Under the pieces are notes generated by a model that saw nothing but the letters and a program-made list of their open reading frames with translations, ran no database searches and was not told where the DNA came from. Shown one piece after another: positions 15,174 through 23,513 of a stretch of DNA of 29,759 nucleotides. The DNA is taken from positions 1 to 29,759 of the forward strand of contig JAJFGK010000046.1 of the NCBI GenBank assembly GCA_021776195.1, given 5' to 3'. The stretch's first letter is position 1. Each line of letters starts with the position of its first letter. The stretch comes from Kiloniellaceae bacterium. Its GTDB lineage: Bacteria > Pseudomonadota > Alphaproteobacteria > Kiloniellales > Kiloniellaceae. The translations under genes were made by a program, and so were the position numbers.

Positions 15174-15530
15174 TCAGGGCCGTTGACCGCGCTCGATGAC
15201 CAGCCCGACCTCGCGCGCGCCGGTCACGGCGCCCGGCTTGCCGAGGCGCAGGCGCAGCCAGGGCACGCCGAACTCGCGCATAACCGTCGCGGCGATGCGC
15301 TCGGCCAGGCTTTCGACCAGCCCGTCGTCGCTCGCCCGGACCAGCGCTTCGACCCGCGCCGCTACATCGGCGTAGTTCAACGCATCGCCAATCGCGCCGC
15401 TGCGCGCCGCCTTGGCGGTGTTCGCCGCCATCTCCAGATCGATCGAAACGTGTTGCTTGATGGCGCGCTCGAAGTCGTTGATGCCGATCACGGTCTCGAT
15501 CTTCAGATCGCGGATGTAGACGATATCCAT
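15174..15530 (-). CDS. folB: Dihydroneopterin aldolase
   Basis: This 118-residue protein matches FolB, which cleaves 7,8-dihydroneopterin to 6-hydroxymethyl-dihydropterin and glycolaldehyde in folate synthesis. The N-terminal MDIVYIRDLKIETVIGINDFER is characteristic (usually I.L..L...IGI...ER). It is followed by VSIDLEM, the tyrosine of ALNYADVAARVEALV, and the active-site lysine in LRLRLGKPGAV. AAGGATC precedes ATG 15530. It is the last gene of a seven-gene minus-strand run and lies 28 bases after the hydratase gene. No folP, folK or folC is in the window. The gene may simply ride at the end of this operon, or have its own promoter. Confidence 0.92.
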   Translation of the reverse strand: MDIVYIRDLKIETVIGINDFERAIKQHVSIDLEMAANTAKAARSGAIGDALNYADVAARVEALVRASDDGLVESLAERIAATVMREFGVPWLRLRLGKPGAVTGAREVGLVIERGQRP

Positions 15531-15558
15531 GCTGGATCCTTGCGTTGGCGCCCTGGAC

Positions 15559-16362
15559 TTAGGATTCCGTGGTGAAGGTGACCTCGGCCTCGCCCAGGCC
15601 CTCGAAGCGGGCCAGGGCGTGGTCGCCCGGGGCGGCGGCGATCATCGGCGTGCAGCTCCCGGTGTTGCAGATTTCGCCGGCCTTCAAGGTCACGCCGTCG
15701 CGCCCACAGGCGTTGACCAGCCAGGTGAAGACCGTCAGTGGATCGCCCAGCACGTCGGCGCCGCTGCCCTGGCGGACCTTCTCGCCGTTGAGATAGAGGG
15801 TGACCGCGATGGCCGGCCGGTCGAGCGTCAGCCAGTCCTCGCGGCCCGGTCCGACCACGAGGCCGCCATCGGTGCCGTTGTCGGCGATGATCGACCAGAT
15901 CGGCTGGCGGGTCCAATCCTCCAGGTGGCTGGCGACGATCTCGATTGAGGGATGAAGGCTGGCGACCGCGGCGGCGACCTCGTCTTCTTCATAGGGCCGG
16001 TCGCGGGGCGGCAGGTCCCGGCCGAGACGAAAGGCGAACTCGACCTCCAGGGTCAGGTTGGGAAAGTGGGCCGCCGGGATGGTCAGCGGCGAGTCGTGGC
16101 GCGTCTCCACCAGCAGCGGCGCGCGATAGGGCGCCGGCAGTCCGAGCTGTTTTTGGATCACCGGGTTGGAGCAGCCGACGAAAAAGCCGGCGCGGCGCCC
16201 GCCCAAACGCTCGAAGAGGGCGGCCTGCACCGCATAGGCCTCCTCCAGGTTTGCCGGCGCGCAGTCTTCCGGCAGGCCCGGCAGGACGTCTCCCAGGCGC
16301 CGCGCGATCAGCAGGATATCGGCGGCCTTGTCGATGGCCTCGGCTGTCATGGCGCCGGTCAT
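15559..16362 (-). CDS. 2-keto-4-pentenoate hydratase / FAH-superfamily protein (MhpD-like)
   Basis: This 267-residue protein belongs to the MhpD branch of the fumarylacetoacetate hydrolase superfamily, metal-dependent hydratases and decarboxylases of 2-oxo acids from aromatic breakdown. The expected pieces are LEEAYAVQAAL, FPNLTLEVEFAFRLGRDLPP with the metal-binding acidic residues, SLHPSIEIVASHLED, IIADNGTDGGLVVG and ICNTGSCTPMIAAAPGD with the usual GxCxG...A.PGD end. The start is ATG 16362, or MTAEA twelve bases later. It begins 7 bases after the stop of the upstream GhrA-type gene, so the two form one transcript. No ring-cleavage dioxygenase is in the window, so a role in classical meta-cleavage is not supported. 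It may act on another 2-oxo acid. Confidence 0.85.
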   Translation of the reverse strand: MTGAMTAEAIDKAADILLIARRLGDVLPGLPEDCAPANLEEAYAVQAALFERLGGRRAGFFVGCSNPVIQKQLGLPAPYRAPLLVETRHDSPLTIPAAHFPNLTLEVEFAFRLGRDLPPRDRPYEEDEVAAAVASLHPSIEIVASHLEDWTRQPIWSIIADNGTDGGLVVGPGREDWLTLDRPAIAVTLYLNGEKVRQGSGADVLGDPLTVFTWLVNACGRDGVTLKAGEICNTGSCTPMIAAAPGDHALARFEGLGEAEVTFTTES

Positions 16363-16369
16363 CTTCGGG

Positions 16370-17305
16370 TCAGTAGCCCTTGTCGGGGTCGACCAGGCCG
16401 ACCAGGGGTTTGCCGGCCATCGCCCGCTTCAGGTTGGCGCCGACCTGCTCCATGGCCAGGGCATCGAAGGGCTGGGTCGAGATATGCGGCGTGACGATGA
16501 CCTTGGGATGGTCCCAGAAGGGGTGCGCCTCGGGCAGGGGCTCGGTCTGGAAGACGTCCAGCAGGGCGCCGGCGATCTGGCCGCTCTCCAGGGCTTCGAG
16601 CAGGTCTTCCTCGATCAGGTGGCCGCCGCGCCCGACGTTGATGACGTAGGCGCCCTCGGGCAGCAGGTCGAAGGTATCCTGGCAGAGAATGCCCTGGGTC
16701 TCTTCGGTCAGCGGCAGCAGATTGATCAGGATCTGGCAGTCCGCCAGGAAGGCCTGGAAGCCGCCCTGTCCGTGATGCACCGTAACCCCCTCGACCGCCC
16801 CGGCGCTGCGCCGCCAGCCGCGCAGGTCGTAGTCGAGGACAGCCAGTTTGCCGGCCAGGTCGCTGCCCAGCACGCCGAGCCCCAGGATACCCACCTTGCA
16901 GTCCTGCGGCATGGCGGGTGGGCCCATCTTCCAGACCTTGTCGCGCTGCTGGCTTTGATAGCGGCCCATTTGGCGGTGAAACTGCAGCACGCCCCAGAGA
17001 CAGTATTCGCTCATCTGTTCGGCCATGCCCGCGCCTTCGATCAGGCGCACCAGTGGGACCGCCCGCGGGAACGCCGGGTCGGCCAGGATCTGATCGACGC
17101 CGGCGCCGAGCGCGTGAACGAGGCGCAGGTTCGGCAGGGCCTCCAGGGCGCCGGGCTCCTGTTTCCAAACCAGGGCGTACTCGATCTCCTCCGGGTCGCC
17201 GACCTCGGGCCAGACCCGAAATTCCAGCTTGGGAAAGGCCTTGGCGAAGTAGGGCCGCCAGATCTCCGGATCGTCGATCTGGCTAATGAAGAGGAGAGCG
17301 GCCAT
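16370..17305 (-). CDS. GhrA-type glyoxylate/hydroxypyruvate reductase (D-2-hydroxyacid dehydrogenase)
   Basis: This 311-residue enzyme matches the GhrA group, which reduces glyoxylate, hydroxypyruvate or related 2-oxo acids with NAD(P)H in the cytosol. LRLVHALGAGVDQIL and EYCLWGVLQFHRQM are family traits. The dinucleotide-binding motif is VGILGLGVLGSDLA. The catalytic set is seen in INVGRGGHLIEEDLLEAL (Arg), ALLDVFQTEPLPEAHPFWDHPKV (Glu) and TPHISTQ (His). ATG 17305 lies 72 bases after the enolase-superfamily gene; that gap holds a 10-base direct repeat. The MhpD-like gene follows closely, so both probably handle a 2-oxo or 2-hydroxy acid. The exact substrate is not readable from sequence. 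Confidence 0.9.
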   Translation of the reverse strand: MAALLFISQIDDPEIWRPYFAKAFPKLEFRVWPEVGDPEEIEYALVWKQEPGALEALPNLRLVHALGAGVDQILADPAFPRAVPLVRLIEGAGMAEQMSEYCLWGVLQFHRQMGRYQSQQRDKVWKMGPPAMPQDCKVGILGLGVLGSDLAGKLAVLDYDLRGWRRSAGAVEGVTVHHGQGGFQAFLADCQILINLLPLTEETQGILCQDTFDLLPEGAYVINVGRGGHLIEEDLLEALESGQIAGALLDVFQTEPLPEAHPFWDHPKVIVTPHISTQPFDALAMEQVGANLKRAMAGKPLVGLVDPDKGY

Positions 17306-17340
17306 CGGGTTTCAAGCCTCTAAACTAAATTGGCGCCACC

Positions 17341-17368
17341 AGGGCCGACCAAAGCCAAAGGGCCGACC
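17341..17368. repeat. 10-bp direct repeat between the enolase-superfamily and GhrA-type genes
   Basis: AGGGCCGACC occurs at 17341-17350 and again at 17359-17368, 18 bases apart start to start. Two turns of spacing on one helical face would suit paired regulator sites, but a chance or duplication origin is equally possible. Confidence 0.4.
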
Positions 17369-17377
17369 GGTTAAACT

Positions 17378-18502
17378 CTATGAATTCGCCGCGACCAACA
17401 GGTGCACCTCGACCGCCAGGCCCAGGCCCGCCGCCGCGGGGTTCAGATCCGGTCCAGCCGTCAACAAGCCGGCCCCGTGAAACGTCAAGCTAGGTGAGGT
17501 CAAATCGCGACGCAACAGGTAGGTTCCAAAGGCGCCTTCCATGGCCGCGAGATTGTCGCGGTTGGCGTTGGCCACCGCGAGGGCGGCGCGGGTCAGGAGG
17601 CTGGTTTCGCCCACCTGGGCGCCGACGATGATGGCGATGCCGCGCTCCCTGGCTTTGGCGGCGAGCGTCAGGGAGCGCAGAATGCCGCCCATTTTCGAGA
17701 CCCGGAGATTGGCGATCCAGGGCGCGCCGTCGTCAAGCAGATCGAGTTGCTCGGGGCGGGCCAGACTCTCGTCGAGGATGATCTTGCAGTCGCACTGGGC
17801 ACCGACCGACGCGAAGCCGGCGAGATCGCCCTTTCGAAGCGGTTCCTCGAGGGCGAAAAAATCATAGGACAGATCCTGGATATGGCGGATGCAGTCCACC
17901 GGCGAGAGCCAGTGATTGTTGGCATCGAGCCGGACCCGCAGGTCGGGATCGCGCCTGCCCCGGAGCAGGCCGATCTTGCGCCGGTCGCGCCCCGCCTTAC
18001 CCGACAGCTTGATTTTGAAGTCGCGGAAACCGCGCCGCCAATAGCGTCGGAACTGCCACCAGGTGGCGGGATAGGGCGCGTCGCCCAGGATGGCGGAATA
18101 GCGGAAGGTCCGGCTCAGGCGTGGCAGTCCGATGACATCCTCGAGCGGTACGTCGGCGACCTTGCCCAGGAGATCGAGGATCGCCAGCTCGACCGCACAG
18201 AAGGCCGCCGGGTTCTGGTCGATGGCAGGACGGTGGCCGTCGATCCAGGCGCGCAGGCCCTCGACGCTGCCGGCCGCGGCCAGGATAGAAGCCTCCTGCT
18301 GGCGGATGAAGTCGATGCAGGAGCGCACCGTCTCGCCGGTCACGTAGGACCGGGGACAGCCCTCGCCGTAGCCGACCTTGCCGCAGTCCGACCGCGCCAT
18401 GACGATGATGTTTTCGGCCCGGTCCCGGCTGGCCGAAGCGTGGCGGAACACGATCTTGAAGGGGACCGGAAAGGTGAAGAGATCCAAGCGGGCGACACGC
18501 AT
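17378..18502 (-). CDS. Enolase-superfamily enzyme, muconate-lactonizing subgroup (N-acyl amino acid racemase / dipeptide epimerase-like)
   Basis: This 374-residue protein has the two-domain enolase fold: an N-terminal cap (residues 1-130) and a barrel. Catalytic residues are visible in order: K163-x-K165 (FKIKLSG), metal ligands Asp193 (RLDANNHW), Glu219 (LEEPL) and Asp244 (ILDESL), and the opposite base Lys270 (NLRVSKMGG). Two facing lysines define the MLE subgroup, which includes o-succinylbenzoate synthase, N-acyl amino acid racemase and dipeptide epimerase. Length and spacing fit. ATG 18502 starts 5 bases after the GH3 stop, with GGAGTGA as ribosome site inside the GH3 end. Because GH3 enzymes make acyl-amino acid amides, an N-acyl amino acid is a reasonable substrate, though this is inference. 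A cis,cis-muconate or dipeptide substrate remains possible. Confidence 0.88.
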   Translation of the reverse strand: MRVARLDLFTFPVPFKIVFRHASASRDRAENIIVMARSDCGKVGYGEGCPRSYVTGETVRSCIDFIRQQEASILAAAGSVEGLRAWIDGHRPAIDQNPAAFCAVELAILDLLGKVADVPLEDVIGLPRLSRTFRYSAILGDAPYPATWWQFRRYWRRGFRDFKIKLSGKAGRDRRKIGLLRGRRDPDLRVRLDANNHWLSPVDCIRHIQDLSYDFFALEEPLRKGDLAGFASVGAQCDCKIILDESLARPEQLDLLDDGAPWIANLRVSKMGGILRSLTLAAKARERGIAIIVGAQVGETSLLTRAALAVANANRDNLAAMEGAFGTYLLRRDLTSPSLTFHGAGLLTAGPDLNPAAAGLGLAVEVHLLVAANS

Positions 18503-18507
18503 GGGCG

Positions 18508-20202
18508 TCACTCCGGCTCGCACAGGGTCTCGAAGTCGAACCCGCATTCGTGAAGATACTGGAGATGCTGAACCTTGAACTGGGCATCTCTTTGACCGCC
18601 GGCAACGCGGGCGCGCCGGTAGCGTTCGCCGGTGCCGGGCTGGAGCCGCCGCAGGATCAGGGGCGCCAGCCGCCCGCTCTCGCGCTTGGCGTCGTACTCG
18701 ATGTTCGTTTGCCGCAACCGTTTGTCCAGCGCGCGGGCCAGATCGTCCGTGCGCGGGTCTCCGGTGCCCGGGAGGCGCGGGGATTGGGGCTCCAGGTACA
18801 GCCGGTAGCGGGCATTCTCCTGGTCGGCGAGCAGGACGAAGAAACCCGTTTCAAGCCCCCGATGGTTCGCCATCGCCAGTACCGCGGCCAGGACCTGGGA
18901 CTCCGAGAGCTTCTCGCCCGTGATGTTGGTCACGCCCTTGCCCTTTTGCACGAAGGCCAGGGTCGGGGTTCGCTCGACCAGCCCGGTGACGCGGACGATA
19001 TCGTTCATGTCGTAGCGGTAGAGTCCGTCGGCCGTGGTGACGAAGATGTAATACTCCTGTCGTTCTTCGAGCTGGTGCAGGGAGAGGAAGTCCCCGGATC
19101 CGGACTCCCAGGCCGCCCGCTCGACGAACTCGAAGAGGTTGTCGAGCAGCGTCGGCAGGCAAAGGCCGCGCCGCAGGTCGACGGGCAGGGTGCCACGGAC
19201 CTCGCTCGCGAGGTATCCCAGTTCGATGACCTTGGTTGCCTCGGGCAGCAGGCCTTCGAGCCGGCGCAGCGGCAAGGCGCAGCTGCCGCTGGTCCAGGTC
19301 ACGAGACCGCGCAGCTCCGGCCAGATGTCCGCATAGCTCAAGGCCGCGGTGCCCCTGGCGGCCTGGGCCAGCTGACTGGCACGCGCCGGGTCGGGTCTGA
19401 AGCGGGTCCCAGCCTCGGCCGGCGCCTCGCCCCGGTCGGGGCGAAGCCCCGTGGCAATGGTCTCCAAGATGAGATCGAGATTGTCATGGATCGTCGACAA
19501 GAGGCGGACCAGGGTCGAGGGGTTGGCCGTGGCGATGCAGCTCACGGATCGCGCCGCCAGGCCGTGGATCGCCATCGCCAGGTAGCGCTCTTCGTAGTCA
19601 TGAATATCCGACAGTGCCGGCGGCAGGACATAGCGCGCGCGCACGAAGCGCGACTGGTTCTGGTAGAGCAGGCCCGAGGCCGAGCCAAAGGGCGTTCCAC
19701 CCGCCATGCGGCCCTCGATCGCCTGGCCGGTGACGGCGAAGATCTTGCCGCGAAAGATGTCGGCCTGGGTGGCCTGGACATAGCCCGAGACCCGCTGGTG
19801 GTCGCGGATTGCCCGCAGGCCGGTTTTCGTGACCGGGATGTTCTTGGGCGCGCCCAGGGTGCCGCTGGTGCGGTGGTAGTAGACCGGCTGCTCGTGGGTC
19901 AGGCAGCGCTCCCCGATCATCTCCTGGCGCTCGATGAGGGGCCGCAGGTCCTCATAGCTCTGGACCGGCACGGCCTGGCGATAGTCCTCTATCGTGCGGA
20001 CCCGCGACAGACCGCGGTCCTTGGCGAAGGTGGACTCCGCGTTGGCCGCGAGAACACGCCGCAGCAAGGCCTCCTGGGTTGCGGCCGGATCCTTCGCGGC
20101 GGTCAGAAGGCGACGATAGTGGCCGCGTTGGGTCATGCCGAACGCGGTTTTGAGAAGCGCGTGAGCCGCCTCGTCCACAAGCCGGGGCACGGTCCTGGTC
20201 AC
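18508..20202 (-). CDS. GH3-family acyl-acid amido synthetase
   Basis: This 564-residue protein matches the GH3 family, best known from plants, where it joins jasmonate, auxin or benzoates to amino acids through an acyl-adenylate. The three ATP/AMP motifs are present: YYHRTSGTLGAPKNIPV (about 108-124, core TSGTxGxxK), ELGYLASEVRG (near 325) and YRYDMNDIVRVTG (near 395), followed by KGKGVTNITGEKLSESQV and the C-terminal lid. Length is typical (550-610). Translation probably starts at GTG 20202, whose GTGA overlaps the TGA of the sterol-desaturase gene, a classic coupling; no other start suits the N-terminal helix as well. It is followed by the enolase gene 5 bases later. Acyl and amine substrates cannot be inferred. 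Bacterial GH3 proteins are sparsely characterised. Confidence 0.9.
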   Translation of the reverse strand: MTRTVPRLVDEAAHALLKTAFGMTQRGHYRRLLTAAKDPAATQEALLRRVLAANAESTFAKDRGLSRVRTIEDYRQAVPVQSYEDLRPLIERQEMIGERCLTHEQPVYYHRTSGTLGAPKNIPVTKTGLRAIRDHQRVSGYVQATQADIFRGKIFAVTGQAIEGRMAGGTPFGSASGLLYQNQSRFVRARYVLPPALSDIHDYEERYLAMAIHGLAARSVSCIATANPSTLVRLLSTIHDNLDLILETIATGLRPDRGEAPAEAGTRFRPDPARASQLAQAARGTAALSYADIWPELRGLVTWTSGSCALPLRRLEGLLPEATKVIELGYLASEVRGTLPVDLRRGLCLPTLLDNLFEFVERAAWESGSGDFLSLHQLEERQEYYIFVTTADGLYRYDMNDIVRVTGLVERTPTLAFVQKGKGVTNITGEKLSESQVLAAVLAMANHRGLETGFFVLLADQENARYRLYLEPQSPRLPGTGDPRTDDLARALDKRLRQTNIEYDAKRESGRLAPLILRRLQPGTGERYRRARVAGGQRDAQFKVQHLQYLHECGFDFETLCEPE

Positions 20203-21095
20203 CCCTTGTCCCGGCCGGGGGTGAAGGGCGTGGTCATCTGCGCGAGGAACCCCATGGGGTAGGCGCGGTTCTTCAGGCCCAAGGACCCGACGGCGCGATC
20301 CCGGGGCAAGAACCGCGTGCCGAACACCAGATCCCAGACGATGAGGTTGTTGCCGAAGTTGCGATCGGATTCCTCGGGCCGTTCTGAGTGATGCCAGCGG
20401 TGCAGTTCCGGCCCGGCCACCAGATAGTTCAGCCAGCCCAGGGTGAGGCGGCAGTTGGAATGCTGGAAGAAACCGTTGAGAGCATAGAAGACGAAGTAGA
20501 CCGCGAGAACCTCCTTGGCGACCCCCAAAAGCAGGAAGGGCAGGGCGTCGAAGGCATACTGGAGCGCTTTGTCGAAGGGGTGAAACCGCCCGACGTTCAG
20601 CCAGTAGAGACGCTGAGGCGAATGATGGACGGCATGGAAGCGCCAGAGGGGTTCGAAGCGGTGGAAGGCCCGGTGCAGCCAGTAGCGGGCAAGGTCGGCC
20701 GTCAGCAGCATGAGCAGGGCCTGGCCGGCGACCGGCCATCGATGCGGCCAGAGCGAAGCGATCCCGGTGCCGTCGAAGGGCGCTTGCCCAGCGAGCGCCA
20801 GCACCACGAAGAGCGACAGCGAATAGGGCAGCGCCACCTGCACCGCGGCCATGAAGAGGGCATCGCCGCCCACCTCCGCTCTGCCCGGCCGCCAGGACCG
20901 GCGGTAGGGCAGGAAGATCTCGTGCAGGGTGATCAGGGCCGCGCCGACCAGGACAGCGCCGTAGGCAGCGGCAAGGGCCGGGAGACCGGCGTCGGTCAAG
21001 GCGGCGAAGAGGGCGAAACCGATCGCCAGGGTCACCGGATAGGCGGCGGCGGCGACCAGCCGCGGGCCCGGTCCGGGGCGGATCGGCTCAGTCAT
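20199..21095 (-). CDS. Sterol desaturase / fatty acid hydroxylase family membrane enzyme
   Basis: This 298-residue membrane di-iron enzyme has the histidine boxes HRAFH (141-145), HAVHH (154-158) and HRWHH (232-236), with His212 between. Hydrophobic stretches at about 15-55, 82-102 and 122-140, plus 180-210, give four or more helices that hold the iron site at the cytoplasmic face. Members hydroxylate or desaturate sterols, fatty acids, carotenoids or alkyl chains with O2. ATG 21095 overlaps the stop of the upstream membrane-protein gene by 8 bases, and its own stop overlaps the GH3 start by 4, so the three genes are translationally coupled. The substrate probably becomes, or is, the acyl part used by GH3; that is inference. 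Confidence 0.9.
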   Translation of the reverse strand: MTEPIRPGPGPRLVAAAAYPVTLAIGFALFAALTDAGLPALAAAYGAVLVGAALITLHEIFLPYRRSWRPGRAEVGGDALFMAAVQVALPYSLSLFVVLALAGQAPFDGTGIASLWPHRWPVAGQALLMLLTADLARYWLHRAFHRFEPLWRFHAVHHSPQRLYWLNVGRFHPFDKALQYAFDALPFLLLGVAKEVLAVYFVFYALNGFFQHSNCRLTLGWLNYLVAGPELHRWHHSERPEESDRNFGNNLIVWDLVFGTRFLPRDRAVGSLGLKNRAYPMGFLAQMTTPFTPGRDKG

Positions 21096-21534
21096 GCGCT
21101 GAGGGCCCCAGGCCGCGACCCTGGTCATAGATCTGCCGGCCCAGGACCAGGAGGAAGCCCGCCAGCACCAGATGGAACAGGGCCGGCAGGCTCTTGGAAA
21201 ACCAGGGATCGTCGGCGAGGAAGGTCAGGCCCGCCACCAGGCGGATGGCCATCACGCAGAAGTAAATTCCGCCGAGCCACAAGCAGGCCCGGTACTTCCA
21301 GGGCCGGCGCGCGATGGCGCCCGCCTTGACCCGCCGGATCGCCGTATAGAGCAGGGCGACCACGACGATCTGCGAGGCGAGAAGAAGCGGATAGGGAAGC
21401 ACCGCGCCGTGCCAGGCATCGAAAGCCGGGAGGAGCGGAACCGTGACCACCGCCTGAAGCGCCTGGGCCAGGACGCGGAAGACAAACAAAGCCGCCAGCA
21501 GATGAAGCCATAGCCGATTGCTTTGCATCAACAT
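21088..21534 (-). CDS. Small four-helix membrane protein of unknown function
   Basis: This 148-residue protein has hydrophobic segments at about 8-28 (LWLHLLAALFVFRVLAQAL), 46-65 (YPLLLASQIVVVALLYTAI), 83-106 (ACLWLGGIYFCVMAIRLVAG) and 117-134 (LPALFHLVLAGFLLVLGRQI), so about four membrane helices. I recognise no family. It starts at ATG 21534, or at ATG 21528 (MQSN); neither has a clear ribosome site. It is the first gene of the coupled unit and overlaps the sterol-desaturase-like gene by 8 bases, which suggests a partner or small scaffold of that enzyme. An electron-transfer role is not supported: no haem or iron-sulphur motif is present. Confidence 0.75.
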   Translation of the reverse strand: MLMQSNRLWLHLLAALFVFRVLAQALQAVVTVPLLPAFDAWHGAVLPYPLLLASQIVVVALLYTAIRRVKAGAIARRPWKYRACLWLGGIYFCVMAIRLVAGLTFLADDPWFSKSLPALFHLVLAGFLLVLGRQIYDQGRGLGPSAHD

Positions 21535-21630
21535 TAAGAACCGGTCCGGTCCGCCGCATCGTTGTTCGCGGGAATCATAGGAGAAGCCGGAGAGTCGCGC
21601 ACTGACTTTCCGGGCCGGGAGCCTCGCGCC

Positions 21631-23304
21631 CTACTTCCCCAGCATCGGCAGCTTCAGGCCCTTTTCACGGGCGCAGTCGATGGCGATCTGATAGCCGGCG
21701 TCGGCGTGGCGCATGACCCCGGTGGCGGGATCGTTGTGCAGCACCCGCCCGACCCGCAACCTGGCCTCGGGCGTGCCGTCGCAGACGACCACCATGCCGG
21801 AATGCTGCGAATAGCCGATGCCGACGCCGCCGCCGTGGTGCAGCGAGACCCAGGTGGCGCCGCTGGCGGTGTTCAAGAGCGCGTTCAGCAGCGGCCAGTC
21901 GGACACCGCGTCGGAGCCGTCGCGCATGGCCTCGGTCTCGCGGTTCGGGCTGGCGACCGAGCCGGAGTCGAGGTGGTCGCGGCCGATCACCACCGGGGCC
22001 TTGAGCTCGCCCGAGGCCACCATGTCGTTGAAGGCCTCGCCGAGCATCTGCCGCTCGCCCAGGCCGACCCAGCAGATCCGCGCCGGCAGCCCCTGGAAGT
22101 GGATGCGCTCGCGGGCCATGTCGAGCCAGGTGTGGAGGTGCGGATTGTCGGGGATCAGCTCCTTGACCTTGGCGTCGGTCTTGTAGATGTCCTCCGGGTC
22201 GCCCGACAGCGCGGCCCAGCGGAAGGGACCGATCCCCCGGCAGAAGAGCGGGCGGATATAGGCCGGCACGAAGCCGGGGAAATCGAAGGCGTCCTCGACC
22301 CCCATCTCCTGCGCCATCTGGCGGATGTTGTTGCCGTAGTCGACGGTCGGGATGCCCTGGTGCCAGAAATCGAGCATGGCGCGGACCTGGACCGCCATGG
22401 AGGCCTTGGCCGCCGCGGCGACGCCCGCCGGGTCGCTCGCCTTGCGGTCCTCCCAGTCGGCCAGGCTCCAGCCGGCGGGCAGGTAGCCGTTCAGCGGATC
22501 GTGGGCGCTGGTCTGATCGGTCACCGCGTCGGGCTTGACGCCGCGCCGCACCAGTTCCGGGAACACCTCCGCGGCATTGCCCAGCAGGCCGATCGAGATT
22601 GCCTTTTTGTCGGCCTTGGCGCTTTCGATCATGGCCAGGGCCTGATCCAGATCGCCCGCCTTGGCGTCCAGGTAGCCGGTCTCCAGGCGCATCTCGATGC
22701 GGCTCGGCTGGCACTCGACCGCCAGCAGCGAGGCGCCGGCCATGGTCGCGGCCAGGGGCTGGGCGCCACCCATGCCGCCCAGGCCGCCGGTCAGGATCCA
22801 GCGTCCGGTCAGGTCGCCGCCGAAGTGCTGCCGGCCCATCTCGACGAAGGTTTCGTAGGTGCCCTGGACGATGCCCTGGCTGCCGATATAGATCCAGGAG
22901 CCGGCGGTCATCTGACCGTACATCATCAGCCCGGCCTTATCGAGCTCGTGGAAGTGCTCCCAGGTGCCCCAGTGCGGCACCAGATTGGAATTGGCGATCA
23001 GCACCCGGGGGGCGTCGGCGTGGGTGCGGAAGACACCGACCGGCTTGCCGGACTGGACCAAGAGGGTCTCGTCGGCCTCCAGATCGCGCAGCGCCTCGAC
23101 GATGGCGTCGTAGCAGGCCCAGTTGCGCGCCGCCCGGCCGATGCCGCCATAGACCACCAGTTCCTGGGGCTTCTCGGCGACCGCGGCGTCGAGATTGTTC
23201 ATCAGCATGCGCAGCGGCGCCTCGGTCAGCCAGGACTTGGCGCTGAGTTCGCTGCCGTGAGGCGATGCGATGTGGCGGGAATTGTCGACGCGCGGGTCGG
23301 CCAT
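21631..23304 (-). CDS. hutU: Urocanate hydratase
   Basis: This 557-residue protein matches urocanase, the second enzyme of histidine breakdown, which hydrates urocanate to imidazolone propionate with tightly bound NAD+. Conservation is throughout: [45 protein letters not shown] (NAD loop), [31 protein letters not shown] with the active-site cysteine, and [22 protein letters not shown] 23304 has GAGG about 10 bases upstream. No hutH, hutI, hutG or hutC is in the window, so hutU stands alone here, next to a DUF1330 gene. The rest of the pathway may be elsewhere in the genome. Confidence 0.97.
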   Translation of the reverse strand: MADPRVDNSRHIASPHGSELSAKSWLTEAPLRMLMNNLDAAVAEKPQELVVYGGIGRAARNWACYDAIVEALRDLEADETLLVQSGKPVGVFRTHADAPRVLIANSNLVPHWGTWEHFHELDKAGLMMYGQMTAGSWIYIGSQGIVQGTYETFVEMGRQHFGGDLTGRWILTGGLGGMGGAQPLAATMAGASLLAVECQPSRIEMRLETGYLDAKAGDLDQALAMIESAKADKKAISIGLLGNAAEVFPELVRRGVKPDAVTDQTSAHDPLNGYLPAGWSLADWEDRKASDPAGVAAAAKASMAVQVRAMLDFWHQGIPTVDYGNNIRQMAQEMGVEDAFDFPGFVPAYIRPLFCRGIGPFRWAALSGDPEDIYKTDAKVKELIPDNPHLHTWLDMARERIHFQGLPARICWVGLGERQMLGEAFNDMVASGELKAPVVIGRDHLDSGSVASPNRETEAMRDGSDAVSDWPLLNALLNTASGATWVSLHHGGGVGIGYSQHSGMVVVCDGTPEARLRVGRVLHNDPATGVMRHADAGYQIAIDCAREKGLKLPMLGK

Positions 23305-23513
23305 GGGGGTACCTCGACTTGACGAAAATGGGGTTAGTCTTCACAGCGTTTCTAGACTAGGCCCGGTGCCACTGTCGAGGCGATCCCGTCTAAAAACGGC
23401 GCGCCGGACGCGAACCCGAGTTTTACCACAGAGGACAGGGAGGCGCATCGCTTAGCTCGATGATCTCTTTGCTTTGTCTGTGTCACCTTAAACATACTTT
23501 TGACCCGCCCGTT

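Noticed and set aside
18550..20262. Open plus-strand frame of 570 codons opposite the GH3 gene
   Set aside because: No domain pattern is seen; the minus-strand GH3 motifs and operon overlaps explain the region.
21562..23322. Open plus-strand frame of 586 codons opposite hutU
   Set aside because: It is a shadow of urocanate hydratase, which is conserved end to end.
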